A stretch of DNA of 20,156 bases from Parashewanella sp049608225. Lineage in GTDB: Bacteria; Pseudomonadota; Gammaproteobacteria; Enterobacterales; Shewanellaceae. The stretch spans positions 1 through 20,156 of the forward strand of contig JBMYXI010000064.1 in the NCBI GenBank assembly GCA_049608225.1, written 5' to 3'. Below the pieces are notes generated by a model that did not search any database, was not told the DNA's origin, and saw only the letters and a list, made by a program, of their open reading frames with translations. A program made the position numbers and the translations under genes. Shown piece after piece: positions 7,901-14,957 of the stretch. Every line of letters starts with the position of its first letter. The first letter of the stretch is position 1.

Positions 7901-9043
7901 GATGGCCAAGGCGGCATTTTTAATTTTTTCAGAGGAGTGGTCAGGTTCTTTTTCAACCACTTGGATCGTTTCTTTCGCTTTGGAAGAAGATTGCCCACTC
8001 TCTTTTGGCGCAGGGTTAACCTTTTCCCTACGTGTCGCAAGTAACAATGTGGCCGCTATACCGGATATAGACGATACAGGATGCATCATCACTTCAGCAA
8101 CTTCTATGTCAGGTAAAAATGACGTTGATGTTTGAGTGTATAAAACAGGGGCTTGCGGAGGTTGCATATAGTTGGTTAACGCTTCTACTACAACGGCATC
8201 CATGCCGCCTTTAGCAAGAAAAACAACCTCTGATCGGTACAATATTCCAAGTACTTTTTCCATGTTTGAGTCAAAAATAAAACTCCCATTAAATAAAAAC
8301 GAATAGAGAATTTCACCTTCATTATTATCTGGATAGCCTTGCAAGAAGAGTAGCTTTACGAAACGAGGACAAACCTGATTTAACTGAAACAGTTCCTGCG
8401 ATGACAACTCAACGGCCTCGTATACCGGCTTTGGTTTACAGGTTTTCTCACATTGAACGTCAAATCTCTTTGTCAATGCATTTAAAGGTGCTCGATAAGC
8501 TTTATTCTGATTTGGATTAGTTTTTACATAATCTAACAACTGCTTGAGTAGCAAAGCAAAATCTGAACCTTCATGGTACAGCAAATAATAAAGAATCGTT
8601 TCACAATGTTTAGGCTCTACTTTCATTATGTTAAGCAAATCACCTTGTTTAAAGTGAATCAAATTCTTCCAGTTTTCATCTTGATTGATATAGCCGATGA
8701 AAACCTCAATCACTTGTTGTTGAACAATTCCTCTTTTTTTTAACAAATCAGATAATCGTTGAGCACTCTGCTTCTTCCCTTCTTCAAGTTGTTGTTTGAA
8801 TGCTCTAACCTCTTTGGACAATTCTCGTTTTGCATCAGGCTTGCTGGATTGTGATGTCATAAAGCTGAACAGTGTCGTAAAAGAGCTACTGGTTTGAGCT
8901 TGATACTTTTGTTGGTAGGGATAAGTTTTACTTGGGATGCTCAGCGTACTCACGTGACTTGAACTTGTTGCAACCTCATCTGTCCCAGTTGCGCCAGAAG
9001 AAGGCTGAATTATTGGAACACAAGAGTTTGCTTCAGCTGCCAT
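4949..9043 (-). CDS. Very large protein of unknown function (1364 aa)
   Basis: No family recognised. There is no signal peptide and no clear membrane segment. Residues 1-70 are Ser/Thr-rich and probably disordered. Residues about 71-110 are charged and may form a coiled coil. The body to about 1107 looks helical, with many Leu-rich amphipathic segments, as in an alpha-solenoid. It is interrupted by a Ser/Lys/Glu linker near 342-372. A second linker (about 1108-1134, Ser/Thr/Ala-rich) leads to a C-terminal alpha/beta-looking region of about 230 residues containing a Trp-rich GTWRWQQIG segment. No nuclease, kinase, ATPase or protease motif is visible. The start ATG (9041-9043) has no clear Shine-Dalgarno site, but a perfect TATAAT lies upstream. 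The gene sits alone on the minus strand between the nirK/copper block and dnr, and diverges from dnr. It may be a secreted effector or a structural scaffold. Function unknown. Confidence 0.85.
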   Translation of the reverse strand: MAAEANSCVPIIQPSSGATGTDEVATSSSHVSTLSIPSKTYPYQQKYQAQTSSSFTTLFSFMTSQSSKPDAKRELSKEVRAFKQQLEEGKKQSAQRLSDLLKKRGIVQQQVIEVFIGYINQDENWKNLIHFKQGDLLNIMKVEPKHCETILYYLLYHEGSDFALLLKQLLDYVKTNPNQNKAYRAPLNALTKRFDVQCEKTCKPKPVYEAVELSSQELFQLNQVCPRFVKLLFLQGYPDNNEGEILYSFLFNGSFIFDSNMEKVLGILYRSEVVFLAKGGMDAVVVEALTNYMQPPQAPVLYTQTSTSFLPDIEVAEVMMHPVSSISGIAATLLLATRREKVNPAPKESGQSSSKAKETIQVVEKEPDHSSEKIKNAALAISFLRLEGTHTANIETLFSTCCKVIQQSVVYHSRGNDFEVLELDSELTSQSHLICQDETIELQLAALAEAIMLLLAVYRQATTGANKVRLPKACEQQLLQDLRALFALATPDVFWGLDKQAKQADVTLPEFEKQQSMKLVQSPHELLIAKQPSHKVIESIKDYRLFYSEPDIVHIAIRSDKRTAMIIIDLFNLSPEALLQVARHHAQLRRPISQRLSIKDINEIEALAGICELDEELATEFLTHNHKQQLNICVSLRAKVAANWPVLALRLWSEVEGLDVTSLSETEQQQLIAGVKYLSLTRKNVKKILSWMHKYDSQSLQLFAEINCFLLCLYPDIVTENRLLNALNCENNAVKEQVILQHTELVTSLLHSRKESVKIPQTTCLMVHVPELFTEEQLASKRFELALCRRQDAKYLLHSSGTSLNLTERQRLFHRWPELNPQEQSIFESIESVKAELASDEVSPSRLLHIFSRFPSLLNSDRFKQYQEQLWQLTEGERLYLCSCSYAIQAVFLQHDVITVEQALDTIIDHYSNQAGYATTGALYNVMQKLSFPFCRDLTPDTLDKLITSFCNAEVHRAYQWLTDDFAWIIRGLSGKHWTQLALTDPKYAALLISTSGYYKKLAPEQLADILKRYDKLALKVAQAPNSDLFAMVPKNTLVWVSFCSSSDSELFGLIRQYYQNNRLTKITSEQIERESTTNACLMAFLKVAESSMYSQKMAQISKRVIYLAGDNPATKSTPKQQAVAANSSSTTSHILVQPDFPIDIRLDADFEKHDQNLWLKQVKVENSQLKSGEAHSMSIEFAHFATKHDNPMQFSHQITEPKKWELLPIKMIESQALGSQLCNSLAQIATFRESQGTQLDMETLMTLLREQEVIILEDYPYAMTLCLKTRKLDKGKNGQEQVEDVYLFNCYMGTWRWQQIGQDEQKFKLGLEKAIISIFQRWENKNIDRVKVCELLRLRSRVSYMEPHEVTLTRLPARSVFSL

Positions 9044-9075
9044 GATGAATAGTTCTAGTAAAGCGAATACTTAAC

Positions 9076-9081
9076 ATTATA
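9076..9081 (-). promoter_or_regulatory. Candidate -10 element for the 1364-aa gene
   Basis: On the minus strand a perfect TATAAT lies 32 bases before the start codon at 9043. No good -35 hexamer is found 16-18 bases upstream of it. It is a plausible sigma-70 -10 box; AT-rich chance is the alternative. Confidence 0.4.
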
Positions 9082-9243
9082 CATAACATTAATTAATTGA
9101 AGGCTCAGTGCGAAATTAAACATAATTCATGAGCAATGCTGATGACACTTTTACAACTAATCACAGATCTTTGATCTACTTCCACTCATTTATTCTTAAT
9201 ATGAAGTAATGTAAACAAAAACTTAACAAGTACGACGGTTCCA

Positions 9244-9942
9244 ATGATACGCGATCCCTACATAAAGCAACTTGTTCATCAGCATCACTTATTTTCTAAT
9301 TTGGCAGAGAATGAGTTATCAAACCTTATGGATTCCTCCACCAAAATTCATTTGCAACCTCAAGAAAATTTATTTTTTCAAGGCGATGCTGCCAAACGTT
9401 TTTATTTACTACTACATGGCAATTTACAGCTTTATCGCTCAAGCCCTCAAGGGCAAGATAAAGTCATTGAAGTGGTTCGAGAAGGGCATACCTTTGCGGA
9501 AGCCTTGATGTTCGCAAAACAGTCTCTCTACCCCGTTTCTTCACAAGCCGTTTCAGAATGTGAATTGATCAGCTTTGATTGTGATAGCTATCGCAATATG
9601 CTGATGCACAATAATGAAGCTTGCATGGCAGTCATGTCGAATATGAGTGTTCGACTGCGTAAAAACATTAACGAAGTCGAAGCATTATCACTGCAAAACG
9701 CTCAATCACGATTACTGTTATTTTTAATGCAGCATATGCAATCAAGCTCAGGCAACCAAGGTCGAGTATCACTGGACATCCCAAAACGGCTACTGGCTTC
9801 TCGGCTATCGATTCAACCAGAAACCTTTTCTCGCATCATGAAAAAAATGATTGCTAGTGAGCTCATTCATGAAGACGGACATGACATCATTATCAACAAT
9901 GTCGGTGAACTTTATGAAAGTGTTGGCATTCCATATAACTAA
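9244..9942 (+). CDS. dnr: Crp/Fnr-family regulator, DNR-like (nitric oxide / anaerobic response)
   Basis: 232-aa Crp/Fnr-family activator. An N-terminal sensory beta-roll (about 15-125) is followed by a dimerisation helix (about 125-150) and a winged-helix DNA-binding domain (about 150-225). The recognition helix reads PETFSR (E193, S196, R197). This E..SR signature of FNR and DNR proteins reads TTGA half-sites, matching the box before nirK. The N-terminal cysteine cluster that holds the 4Fe-4S centre in FNR is absent: the only Cys are 106, 113 and 127. This favours the DNR/NNR branch, whose Pseudomonas member binds haem and senses NO. The start ATG at 9244 has no strong Shine-Dalgarno site. 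The gene is divergent from the 1364-aa gene, with 200 bases between them. It likely activates nirK and other denitrification genes outside the window. The symbol rests on the recognition-helix match and the nirK context. Confidence 0.87.
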   Translation: MIRDPYIKQLVHQHHLFSNLAENELSNLMDSSTKIHLQPQENLFFQGDAAKRFYLLLHGNLQLYRSSPQGQDKVIEVVREGHTFAEALMFAKQSLYPVSSQAVSECELISFDCDSYRNMLMHNNEACMAVMSNMSVRLRKNINEVEALSLQNAQSRLLLFLMQHMQSSSGNQGRVSLDIPKRLLASRLSIQPETFSRIMKKMIASELIHEDGHDIIINNVGELYESVGIPYN

Positions 9943-10066
9943 CTTAATATTCCAAAAAGCAGCAAAAATAGAGTGTTAAATACACAAAAGTTATTACAAA
10001 AATGTTAACGAAACTGATAATCTGCCCAAAAAACAATAAAGTATTTACACTAAAGGGGTAAGATTT

Positions 10067-11296
10067 ATGTTCAGTTTAAAACTCAAGGCCATGCTACTTG
10101 CATGCGTAATAGGTTTGAGTATATCTCAAACCGTCAATGCAAAAGAAACAAAAGTCGACCGTTTGGTTATTTTGGGTGATAGCCTTTCGGATGACGGTGG
10201 CAATAACTCCACCTTCTTCTTACTTAAAACTTTAAACGGCAAAACCGGAGATGCGGGTATTGATCATATGCAGCCTTGGGTTCGTGCTTATCTATCAGAT
10301 AAAATCCTCGGGTATGGTTGGTTTTGTAAGTGGCGCTTTGTACCTTGTCGCACGGTTGAGCGTTTAATTTTGAAATCTGCCGCCAAACTGCTTGAAGTGT
10401 CTGGTGCAGTTCCTATTGCACCTGCTCCGCACTACGACAACGGTCGCTGGAGCAACGGACCAATGTGGCCAGAATACCTGTCACAAAGAATGGGTATTGA
10501 TATCGCAAACAAACAAAGGTACATCAATGTGTCACACGCTGGCGGCTGGTCGCTTTGCCTAGGCGATAAGGTTTTAGGTATCCGTGATCTAAAAGGTAAC
10601 TTAACAACCGTTGCCAAAAACATGATCAATGGTAGTTTAGTGCCGCCATGTCTCGACTTGATCGCAAAGGGGTTTAACTATAAATATGGTAATTATCGCC
10701 CAAACGATTTAGCCGTGGTCTTTTTTGGCGGTAATGATTACCTGAATTTATACCAAGATCCATCAAGAATTGTTCGAGCTCAAGCTGAAGTCATTGATGA
10801 AGCGATTGACAAAGGCGCCAAAAATATTGCTTGGTTAAATATGCCAAATATTGCCAAAACGCCTCGTTATGTTACCGGTAACGCTGGAGACAAAGCTGCA
10901 GAGACGACACGTTTAATCAAGCAACATAATGTTGAACTGTTCTTAAAATTCATGGAACTAAAAGTAAAATATGCCAAAAAAGGGGTAAAACTGGTCTTAG
11001 TCGATGCCAATAAGATCTTCAATGATATGTTAACTCACTCGCTCGATTATAACTTACAAGTCATTGATAGACCTTGCTCTACCATACCAGCTCCAGGTTT
11101 AGATGATACCAATTTAGGTCGCACTAACCCAAGTATTCGAGCAATTAACGAAATGGCTAAACCGAACGGTAGCATCTGTCGTAATCCACAAAACTATGCG
11201 TTTTGGGATGGTGTGCACCCAACAACTGCGGTTCACAAAATCATTGCTGATAAGGCTTGTGACATTATGAAGCAACAAGGGTTCTACTGTAGATAA
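10067..11296 (+). CDS. Secreted GDSL (SGNH) family lipase/acyltransferase
   Basis: 409-aa SGNH-fold hydrolase. A signal peptide spans residues 1-25 (cleavage near VNA). Block I is GDSLSDDG with nucleophile S39. A block II Gly lies near SHAGGW (159-160). Block III is GGND (N223, oxyanion hole). Block V is DGVHPT, giving D381 and H384 for the triad. The overall plan resembles secreted GDSL phospholipases and glycerophospholipid:cholesterol acyltransferases such as Legionella PlaA/PlaC and Vibrio thermolabile haemolysins. The substrate cannot be read from sequence. The mature part holds eight Cys (87, 94, 164, 195, 337, 371, 398, 408), suggesting up to four disulfides and a fully exported protein. 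AAGGGG lies before the ATG at 10067. The gene appears to be a single transcription unit, with a long hairpin after it. Confidence 0.9.
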   Translation: MFSLKLKAMLLACVIGLSISQTVNAKETKVDRLVILGDSLSDDGGNNSTFFLLKTLNGKTGDAGIDHMQPWVRAYLSDKILGYGWFCKWRFVPCRTVERLILKSAAKLLEVSGAVPIAPAPHYDNGRWSNGPMWPEYLSQRMGIDIANKQRYINVSHAGGWSLCLGDKVLGIRDLKGNLTTVAKNMINGSLVPPCLDLIAKGFNYKYGNYRPNDLAVVFFGGNDYLNLYQDPSRIVRAQAEVIDEAIDKGAKNIAWLNMPNIAKTPRYVTGNAGDKAAETTRLIKQHNVELFLKFMELKVKYAKKGVKLVLVDANKIFNDMLTHSLDYNLQVIDRPCSTIPAPGLDDTNLGRTNPSIRAINEMAKPNGSICRNPQNYAFWDGVHPTTAVHKIIADKACDIMKQQGFYCR

Positions 11297-11314
11297 ACCC
11301 AATTTATTAAACAA

Positions 11315-11347
11315 ATGCTCATCAATGGAAAAGCCATTGATGAGCAT
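11315..11347 (+). terminator. Long perfect hairpin after the GDSL gene
   Basis: Perfect 14-bp stem ATGCTCATCAATGG / CCATTGATGAGCAT with loop AAAAG, 18 bases past the GDSL stop. No T-run follows on the plus strand, so it is not a textbook intrinsic terminator. It may act as a transcript 3'-end or stability element. Confidence 0.4.
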
Positions 11348-11408
11348 ATCCAAAATCTAAATATTCAGGTAAACTAACGGGTCTGATCCATCTGTCATTA
11401 ATTTATCA

Positions 11409-11807
11409 ATGGAAACACTCACAAGTTTATATCCTGCTGTTAAGCACCTTCATCTAACGCTTATCGCCTTGAGCGTCATTTTTTTCACCGTTAGATTTGT
11501 CATGCATTTGCGTCAATCTCCGATTTTGGATAAAAAGTTTGTCAAAATCGCCCCACATGTGATTGATACATTTTTGCTGCTATCAGGTCTTCTCTTGTGT
11601 TTTATCATCAATCAATTTCCATTTGAAACACCTTGGCTGACAGAAAAAATGGGCGCGGTTGTTGCCTATATCTTTTTAGCAACGGTTGCAATGAAAGCGA
11701 AGCGCAACAATATCTTCAAAATCTTCGCCTATATTGGTGCCATTAGCTGGGTGGTATACGCGGCAAGAATGGCGGTGTTTAAACAAACCATTATGATAGT
11801 TTCATGA
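11409..11807 (+). CDS. sirB2: SirB2 family membrane protein
   Basis: 132-aa integral membrane protein of the SirB2 family, about four transmembrane helices (near 15-32, 50-67, 80-95 and 105-125). The family pattern is clear: KHLHLTLIALSV at the start, APHVIDTFLLLSGL in the middle, then PWLTEKMGAVVAYIFLATVAMK. The biochemical role of SirB2 is not established. In many Gammaproteobacteria it lies between prmC and sirB1 upstream of kdsA; here the sirB1 side is kept, but a GDSL gene replaces the prfA-prmC side. The start at 11409 lacks an obvious Shine-Dalgarno site. The stop overlaps the next start in ATGA, so the two genes are translationally coupled. Confidence 0.9.
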   Translation: METLTSLYPAVKHLHLTLIALSVIFFTVRFVMHLRQSPILDKKFVKIAPHVIDTFLLLSGLLLCFIINQFPFETPWLTEKMGAVVAYIFLATVAMKAKRNNIFKIFAYIGAISWVVYAARMAVFKQTIMIVS

Positions 11808-12592
11808 GCAAATATTCATTACCCGACAGCATAAAGTTTCCTGAATCAGCGTTCAAATTGAGTGAACACTTAGGGTTTACCAAAGCTGAACAAGTAAAGT
11901 GGGCATGGCTGGAAATCTCTGGTGCTGTGCTCAGTCACTATTTGATTGACCAACAACAGCGTTTAGATGCTTTACTCACTTGGTTTTACCAAGAGTTACG
12001 CTTTTGTCCTCATGCGGATTACTACTCCACATCAGCAGCGGACTTGGCTAAATGCATTACTAGCCGTCAAGGTAACAGTACCACCTTAGCCATAGTGCTG
12101 TCGCTACTGGCAAAACAGCTAGATCTGAAGCTTGAAATGGTTTTCATCCCAGGTTTCACCTTGTTGAAAAGTGAGCTCAATGATCAAACACAGTTCATTG
12201 ACCCACTAAATGGAAAAACTGTCGACAAAGCCTACATTCATGCATTGGTCCGTGGAGAACTGGGCAATCACGCGCCGCTTAAAAGTAAATATTTCAAGCC
12301 AGTCACTGAAAAACGGCTCTTTTCAAGAATGCTACATGAGCTGAAAGCGAGCAGTATTATGTCGCATCAATACGAACAAGCGCTAGAGTGCTGTAATTTA
12401 TTGATGCAATGGCATAAAGATGATATCTACCTTAATCGAGAACGCGCATTTATTGCAGAGCAACTCGGCTGTATTAAGGTTGCTGCACAAGATTTACAAC
12501 ATTTTGTGGATAATAACCCACATGATCCGGTATCTGAATTGGTTAAAATGCAAATTCAAGAATTAAACGAGCACGCTGAAACCTACCACTGA
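11804..12592 (+). CDS. sirB1: SirB1 family protein (transglutaminase-like plus TPR)
   Basis: 262-aa cytoplasmic protein of the SirB1 family. Residues about 35-145 form the transglutaminase-like core (Transglut_core2). The family block reads RQGNSTTLAIVLSLLAKQL followed by FIPGFTLLK and FIDPLNGK. Residues about 175-260 look like TPR helices (EQALECCNLLMQW, then AAQDLQHFVDNNP). The usual Cys-His-Asp catalytic set of true transglutaminases is not evident, so it is probably a binding or scaffold protein. The start overlaps the sirB2 stop by four bases. The physiological role of the family is poorly defined. Confidence 0.88.
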   Translation: MSKYSLPDSIKFPESAFKLSEHLGFTKAEQVKWAWLEISGAVLSHYLIDQQQRLDALLTWFYQELRFCPHADYYSTSAADLAKCITSRQGNSTTLAIVLSLLAKQLDLKLEMVFIPGFTLLKSELNDQTQFIDPLNGKTVDKAYIHALVRGELGNHAPLKSKYFKPVTEKRLFSRMLHELKASSIMSHQYEQALECCNLLMQWHKDDIYLNRERAFIAEQLGCIKVAAQDLQHFVDNNPHDPVSELVKMQIQELNEHAETYH

Positions 12593-12597
12593 GTCCA

Positions 12598-12627
12598 TTA
12601 ATGCCTGAGATGCAGTTCAGGCATTAA
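12598..12627 (+). repeat. Perfect inverted repeat after sirB1
   Basis: 11-bp stem TTAATGCCTGA / TCAGGCATTAA with an 8-nt loop, just past the sirB1 stop. No T-run follows on the plus strand. It may mark a transcript end or processing site before the DUF819 gene. Confidence 0.4.
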
Positions 12628-12673
12628 AAATAAAACAATAACGATAATCCAACGCGCAAGGGAGACCGTGCAC

Positions 12674-13918
12674 ATGACACACAATGCCCTCATTACCAAT
12701 GACGCCACCGTATTAGGTTTACTCGCCGTCATTTTAGGTTTTGTATTTTATACCAACAGTTCAAGCCATCCATTTTGGCAAAAATTTTATAAATTTGTAC
12801 CTGCACTTTTACTTTGCTACTTCCTACCTTCGTTACTAAATACTTTCGGTATTGTTGATGGGCACGCGTCGCAATTGTATTTTGTATCGACTCGATATTT
12901 ATTGCCGGCCTGTTTGGTGTTACTCATTCTCAGTGTTGATCTAAAAGCGATCATGGGATTAGGACCAAAAGCCTTGATCATGTTCTTTACTGGCACACTT
13001 GGTATTGTCATTGGTGCACCGATTTCATTACTCATCATGTCAATGATTGATCCTTCATTGGTTGGTGGTCATGGTCCTGATGCTGTTTGGCGCGGGATGA
13101 CAACACTGGCTGGCAGCTGGATCGGCGGTGGTGCCAACCAAGCGTCTATGAAAGAAATCTACGAGGTTGGCGGCAATATTTTTTCGGCAATGATCACCGT
13201 TGACATCATTGTGGCGAATCTTTGGATGGCGGTATTGCTATTCATGGCGTCTAAAGCCAAGCAAATTGATGCTAAAACGGGCGCCGATACTTCAGCCATT
13301 GAAGTTTTACGTAAAAAGGTAGAAAAGTACCACTCTGAAAATGCACGTATTCCAACATTACGAGATTTAATACTAATTGCCGCTATTGGTTTTGGTATTA
13401 CAGGACTTGCTCATGTTATCGCTGACTTTTTGGGGCCGTTCTTCGCTGAAAATTACCCTTGGACTAAACGCCTAAGTTTCACCTCATCATTCTTCTGGCT
13501 CATCGTTACCGTTACGGTAATTGGTTTAGCTCTTTCCTTTACTCGAGTTAGAGAAATTGAAGCCGCGGGCGCGTCTAAAGTTGCTTCGGCATTCTTATAC
13601 ATTCTTGTAGCTAGCATTGGTCTGCACATGGATGTGACCAAAATTGTTGAGACGCCAATTTACTTCTTGCTTGGTTTTATTTGGATGCTTGTCCACGCAG
13701 GTTTAATGCTGCTGGTTGCCAAATTGATCAAGGCACCACTGTTTTATATGGCGGTAGGTAGCCAAGCTAACGTTGGCGGTGCAGCATCAGCACCTGTCGT
13801 TGCCGCAGCATTCCACCCTTCTCTTGCGCCAGTTGGTGTCTTACTTGCGGTATTTGGCTATGCAGTCGGCACCTTCATGGCATGGGCATGCGGTCAAATT
13901 CTTCAATTTGTAAATTAA
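12674..13918 (+). CDS. DUF819 family integral membrane protein, putative transporter
   Basis: 414-aa polytopic membrane protein of the DUF819 (YjcL-like) family, with roughly ten or more hydrophobic helices across the length and a charged cytoplasmic loop near 190-230. Two Gly/Ala-rich segments are notable: GSWIGGGANQASM in the first half and GSQANVGGAASAPVVAAAF in the second. They look like paired discontinuous helices, as in transporters with inverted repeats. I recall the family being grouped with the CPA/AT transporter clan. The substrate is unknown. The ATG at 12674 is nine bases after GGAG; a GTG at 12668 lies only three bases after it and is less likely. The gene lies between sirB1 and kdsA, which are often adjacent in other genomes, so it looks like an insertion into that block. 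Confidence 0.87.
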   Translation: MTHNALITNDATVLGLLAVILGFVFYTNSSSHPFWQKFYKFVPALLLCYFLPSLLNTFGIVDGHASQLYFVSTRYLLPACLVLLILSVDLKAIMGLGPKALIMFFTGTLGIVIGAPISLLIMSMIDPSLVGGHGPDAVWRGMTTLAGSWIGGGANQASMKEIYEVGGNIFSAMITVDIIVANLWMAVLLFMASKAKQIDAKTGADTSAIEVLRKKVEKYHSENARIPTLRDLILIAAIGFGITGLAHVIADFLGPFFAENYPWTKRLSFTSSFFWLIVTVTVIGLALSFTRVREIEAAGASKVASAFLYILVASIGLHMDVTKIVETPIYFLLGFIWMLVHAGLMLLVAKLIKAPLFYMAVGSQANVGGAASAPVVAAAFHPSLAPVGVLLAVFGYAVGTFMAWACGQILQFVN

Positions 13919-13922
13919 TCTA

Positions 13923-13946
13923 AATGGGGCTTAGTTTAGCCCCATT
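13923..13946 (+). terminator. Hairpin between the DUF819 gene and kdsA
   Basis: 9-bp stem AATGGGGCT / AGCCCCATT with a 6-nt loop, followed by ATTTAT. The stem is GC-rich, but the T-run is short. Likely a (partial) terminator, implying that kdsA has some promoter of its own or receives attenuated readthrough. Confidence 0.6.
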
Positions 13947-13963
13947 ATTTATGAGGCATAAAA

Positions 13964-14827
13964 ATGAGCCAAAAAACGATCACTTTAAGCAACAATAGTC
14001 ACCAACAAATTGAGGTTGCTAACGATAAACCATTCGTACTATTTGGTGGTATGAACGTGCTTGAGTCGCGTGATTTAGCGATGCAAATTGCCGAAACCTA
14101 CGCTGAAGTGACACAAAAGTTAGGCATACCTTATGTGTTCAAAGCATCGTTCGATAAAGCGAATCGTTCATCAGTGAACTCTTATCGTGGACCAGGCATG
14201 GATGAAGGTTTAAAGATCTTTGAAGAGATCAAACAGACCTTCAACTTGCCAATCATTACCGATGTTCATGAAGTGCATCAATGCCAACCTGTGGCTGACG
14301 TTGTTGATGTCATTCAGTTACCTGCGTTTTTAGCTCGTCAAACCGATTTAGTGGTTGCTATGGCGAAAACGGGCGCGGTCATTAATGTAAAAAAACCACA
14401 ATTTTTAGCGCCTCACGAAATGCGCCATATTGTGAAAAAATTTAACGAAGCCGGTAATGATGAAATCATGCTTTGTGAACGTGGCAGCAGTTTTGGCTAC
14501 AACAACTTAGTTGTGGATATGCTTGGCATGGATGAAATGAAGCAAACAGGTTATCCAGTAATTTTTGATGCGACTCATGCTCTACAGCGCCCAGGTGGTC
14601 GTGCAGATTCAGCAGGCGGACGCCGTGCTCAAGCAACTGAATTAGCACGTAGCGGCATGGCATTAGGGTTAGCAGGTTTATTTATCGAAGCCCATCCAGA
14701 TCCTGATAAAGCTAAGTGTGATGGTCCTTGCGCGCTGCCGCTAGCAAAGCTTGAAGAATATTTATCGCAAATGAAATCATTGGATGATTTGGTTAAATCA
14801 TTCCCTGCACTTGATACTGGTAGTTAA
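13964..14827 (+). CDS. kdsA: 3-deoxy-8-phosphooctulonate synthase (KDO-8-P synthase)
   Basis: 287-aa cytoplasmic aldolase-type enzyme that joins phosphoenolpyruvate and arabinose 5-phosphate to make KDO 8-phosphate for the lipopolysaccharide inner core. It is colinear with the E. coli enzyme: FGGMNVLESRDLA, FKASFDKANRSS, SYRGPGMDEGL, ITDVHE, QLPAFLARQTDL, NVKKPQF, IFDATHALQRPGG, GGRRAQATELAR and FIEAHPDP. Asn at position 31 (the E. coli Asn26 equivalent), where metal-dependent forms have Cys, marks it as the non-metal class. The ATG at 13964 has TGAGG seven bases upstream. The gene follows the sirB2-sirB1-DUF819 run; a hairpin separates it from DUF819 and a terminator follows at 14905. Confidence 0.98.
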   Translation: MSQKTITLSNNSHQQIEVANDKPFVLFGGMNVLESRDLAMQIAETYAEVTQKLGIPYVFKASFDKANRSSVNSYRGPGMDEGLKIFEEIKQTFNLPIITDVHEVHQCQPVADVVDVIQLPAFLARQTDLVVAMAKTGAVINVKKPQFLAPHEMRHIVKKFNEAGNDEIMLCERGSSFGYNNLVVDMLGMDEMKQTGYPVIFDATHALQRPGGRADSAGGRRAQATELARSGMALGLAGLFIEAHPDPDKAKCDGPCALPLAKLEEYLSQMKSLDDLVKSFPALDTGS

Positions 14828-14845
14828 GCACAGCTCCTATTTATA

Positions 14846-14896
14846 CCCGTGATACTTCAAGAGGCACTGAAAAGTTGCATCTTGAAATATCACGGG
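14846..14896. repeat. REP-like intergenic palindrome
   Basis: 17-bp arms CCCGTGATACTTCAAGA (14846-14862) and TCTTGAAATATCACGGG (14880-14896), complementary except for one position, around a 17-nt centre. It lies between kdsA and its terminator. Its form matches the dispersed palindromic intergenic repeats (REP/ERIC type) of gammaproteobacteria. No second copy is in this window. Confidence 0.6.
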
Positions 14897-14904
14897 GACA
14901 CCAT

Positions 14905-14932
14905 AAGGCTAGGTGTTATAGCCTTCGTTTTT
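14905..14932 (+). terminator. Intrinsic terminator after kdsA
   Basis: 7-bp stem AAGGCTA / TAGCCTT with a 7-nt loop, followed by CG and five T. It ends the kdsA transcript beyond the REP-like repeat. Confidence 0.75.
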
Positions 14933-14957
14933 ATCTTCAAAATCTTGGATTATTTTC

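Noticed and set aside
7494..8135. Several 70-96 residue frames opposite or beside the 1364-aa gene
   Set aside because: They lie wholly inside the long gene in other frames, have no ribosome site, and contain poor codon patterns.
12668..12673. GTG start of the DUF819 gene
   Set aside because: It is only three bases after GGAG; ATG 12674 is nine bases away and gives the normal length.
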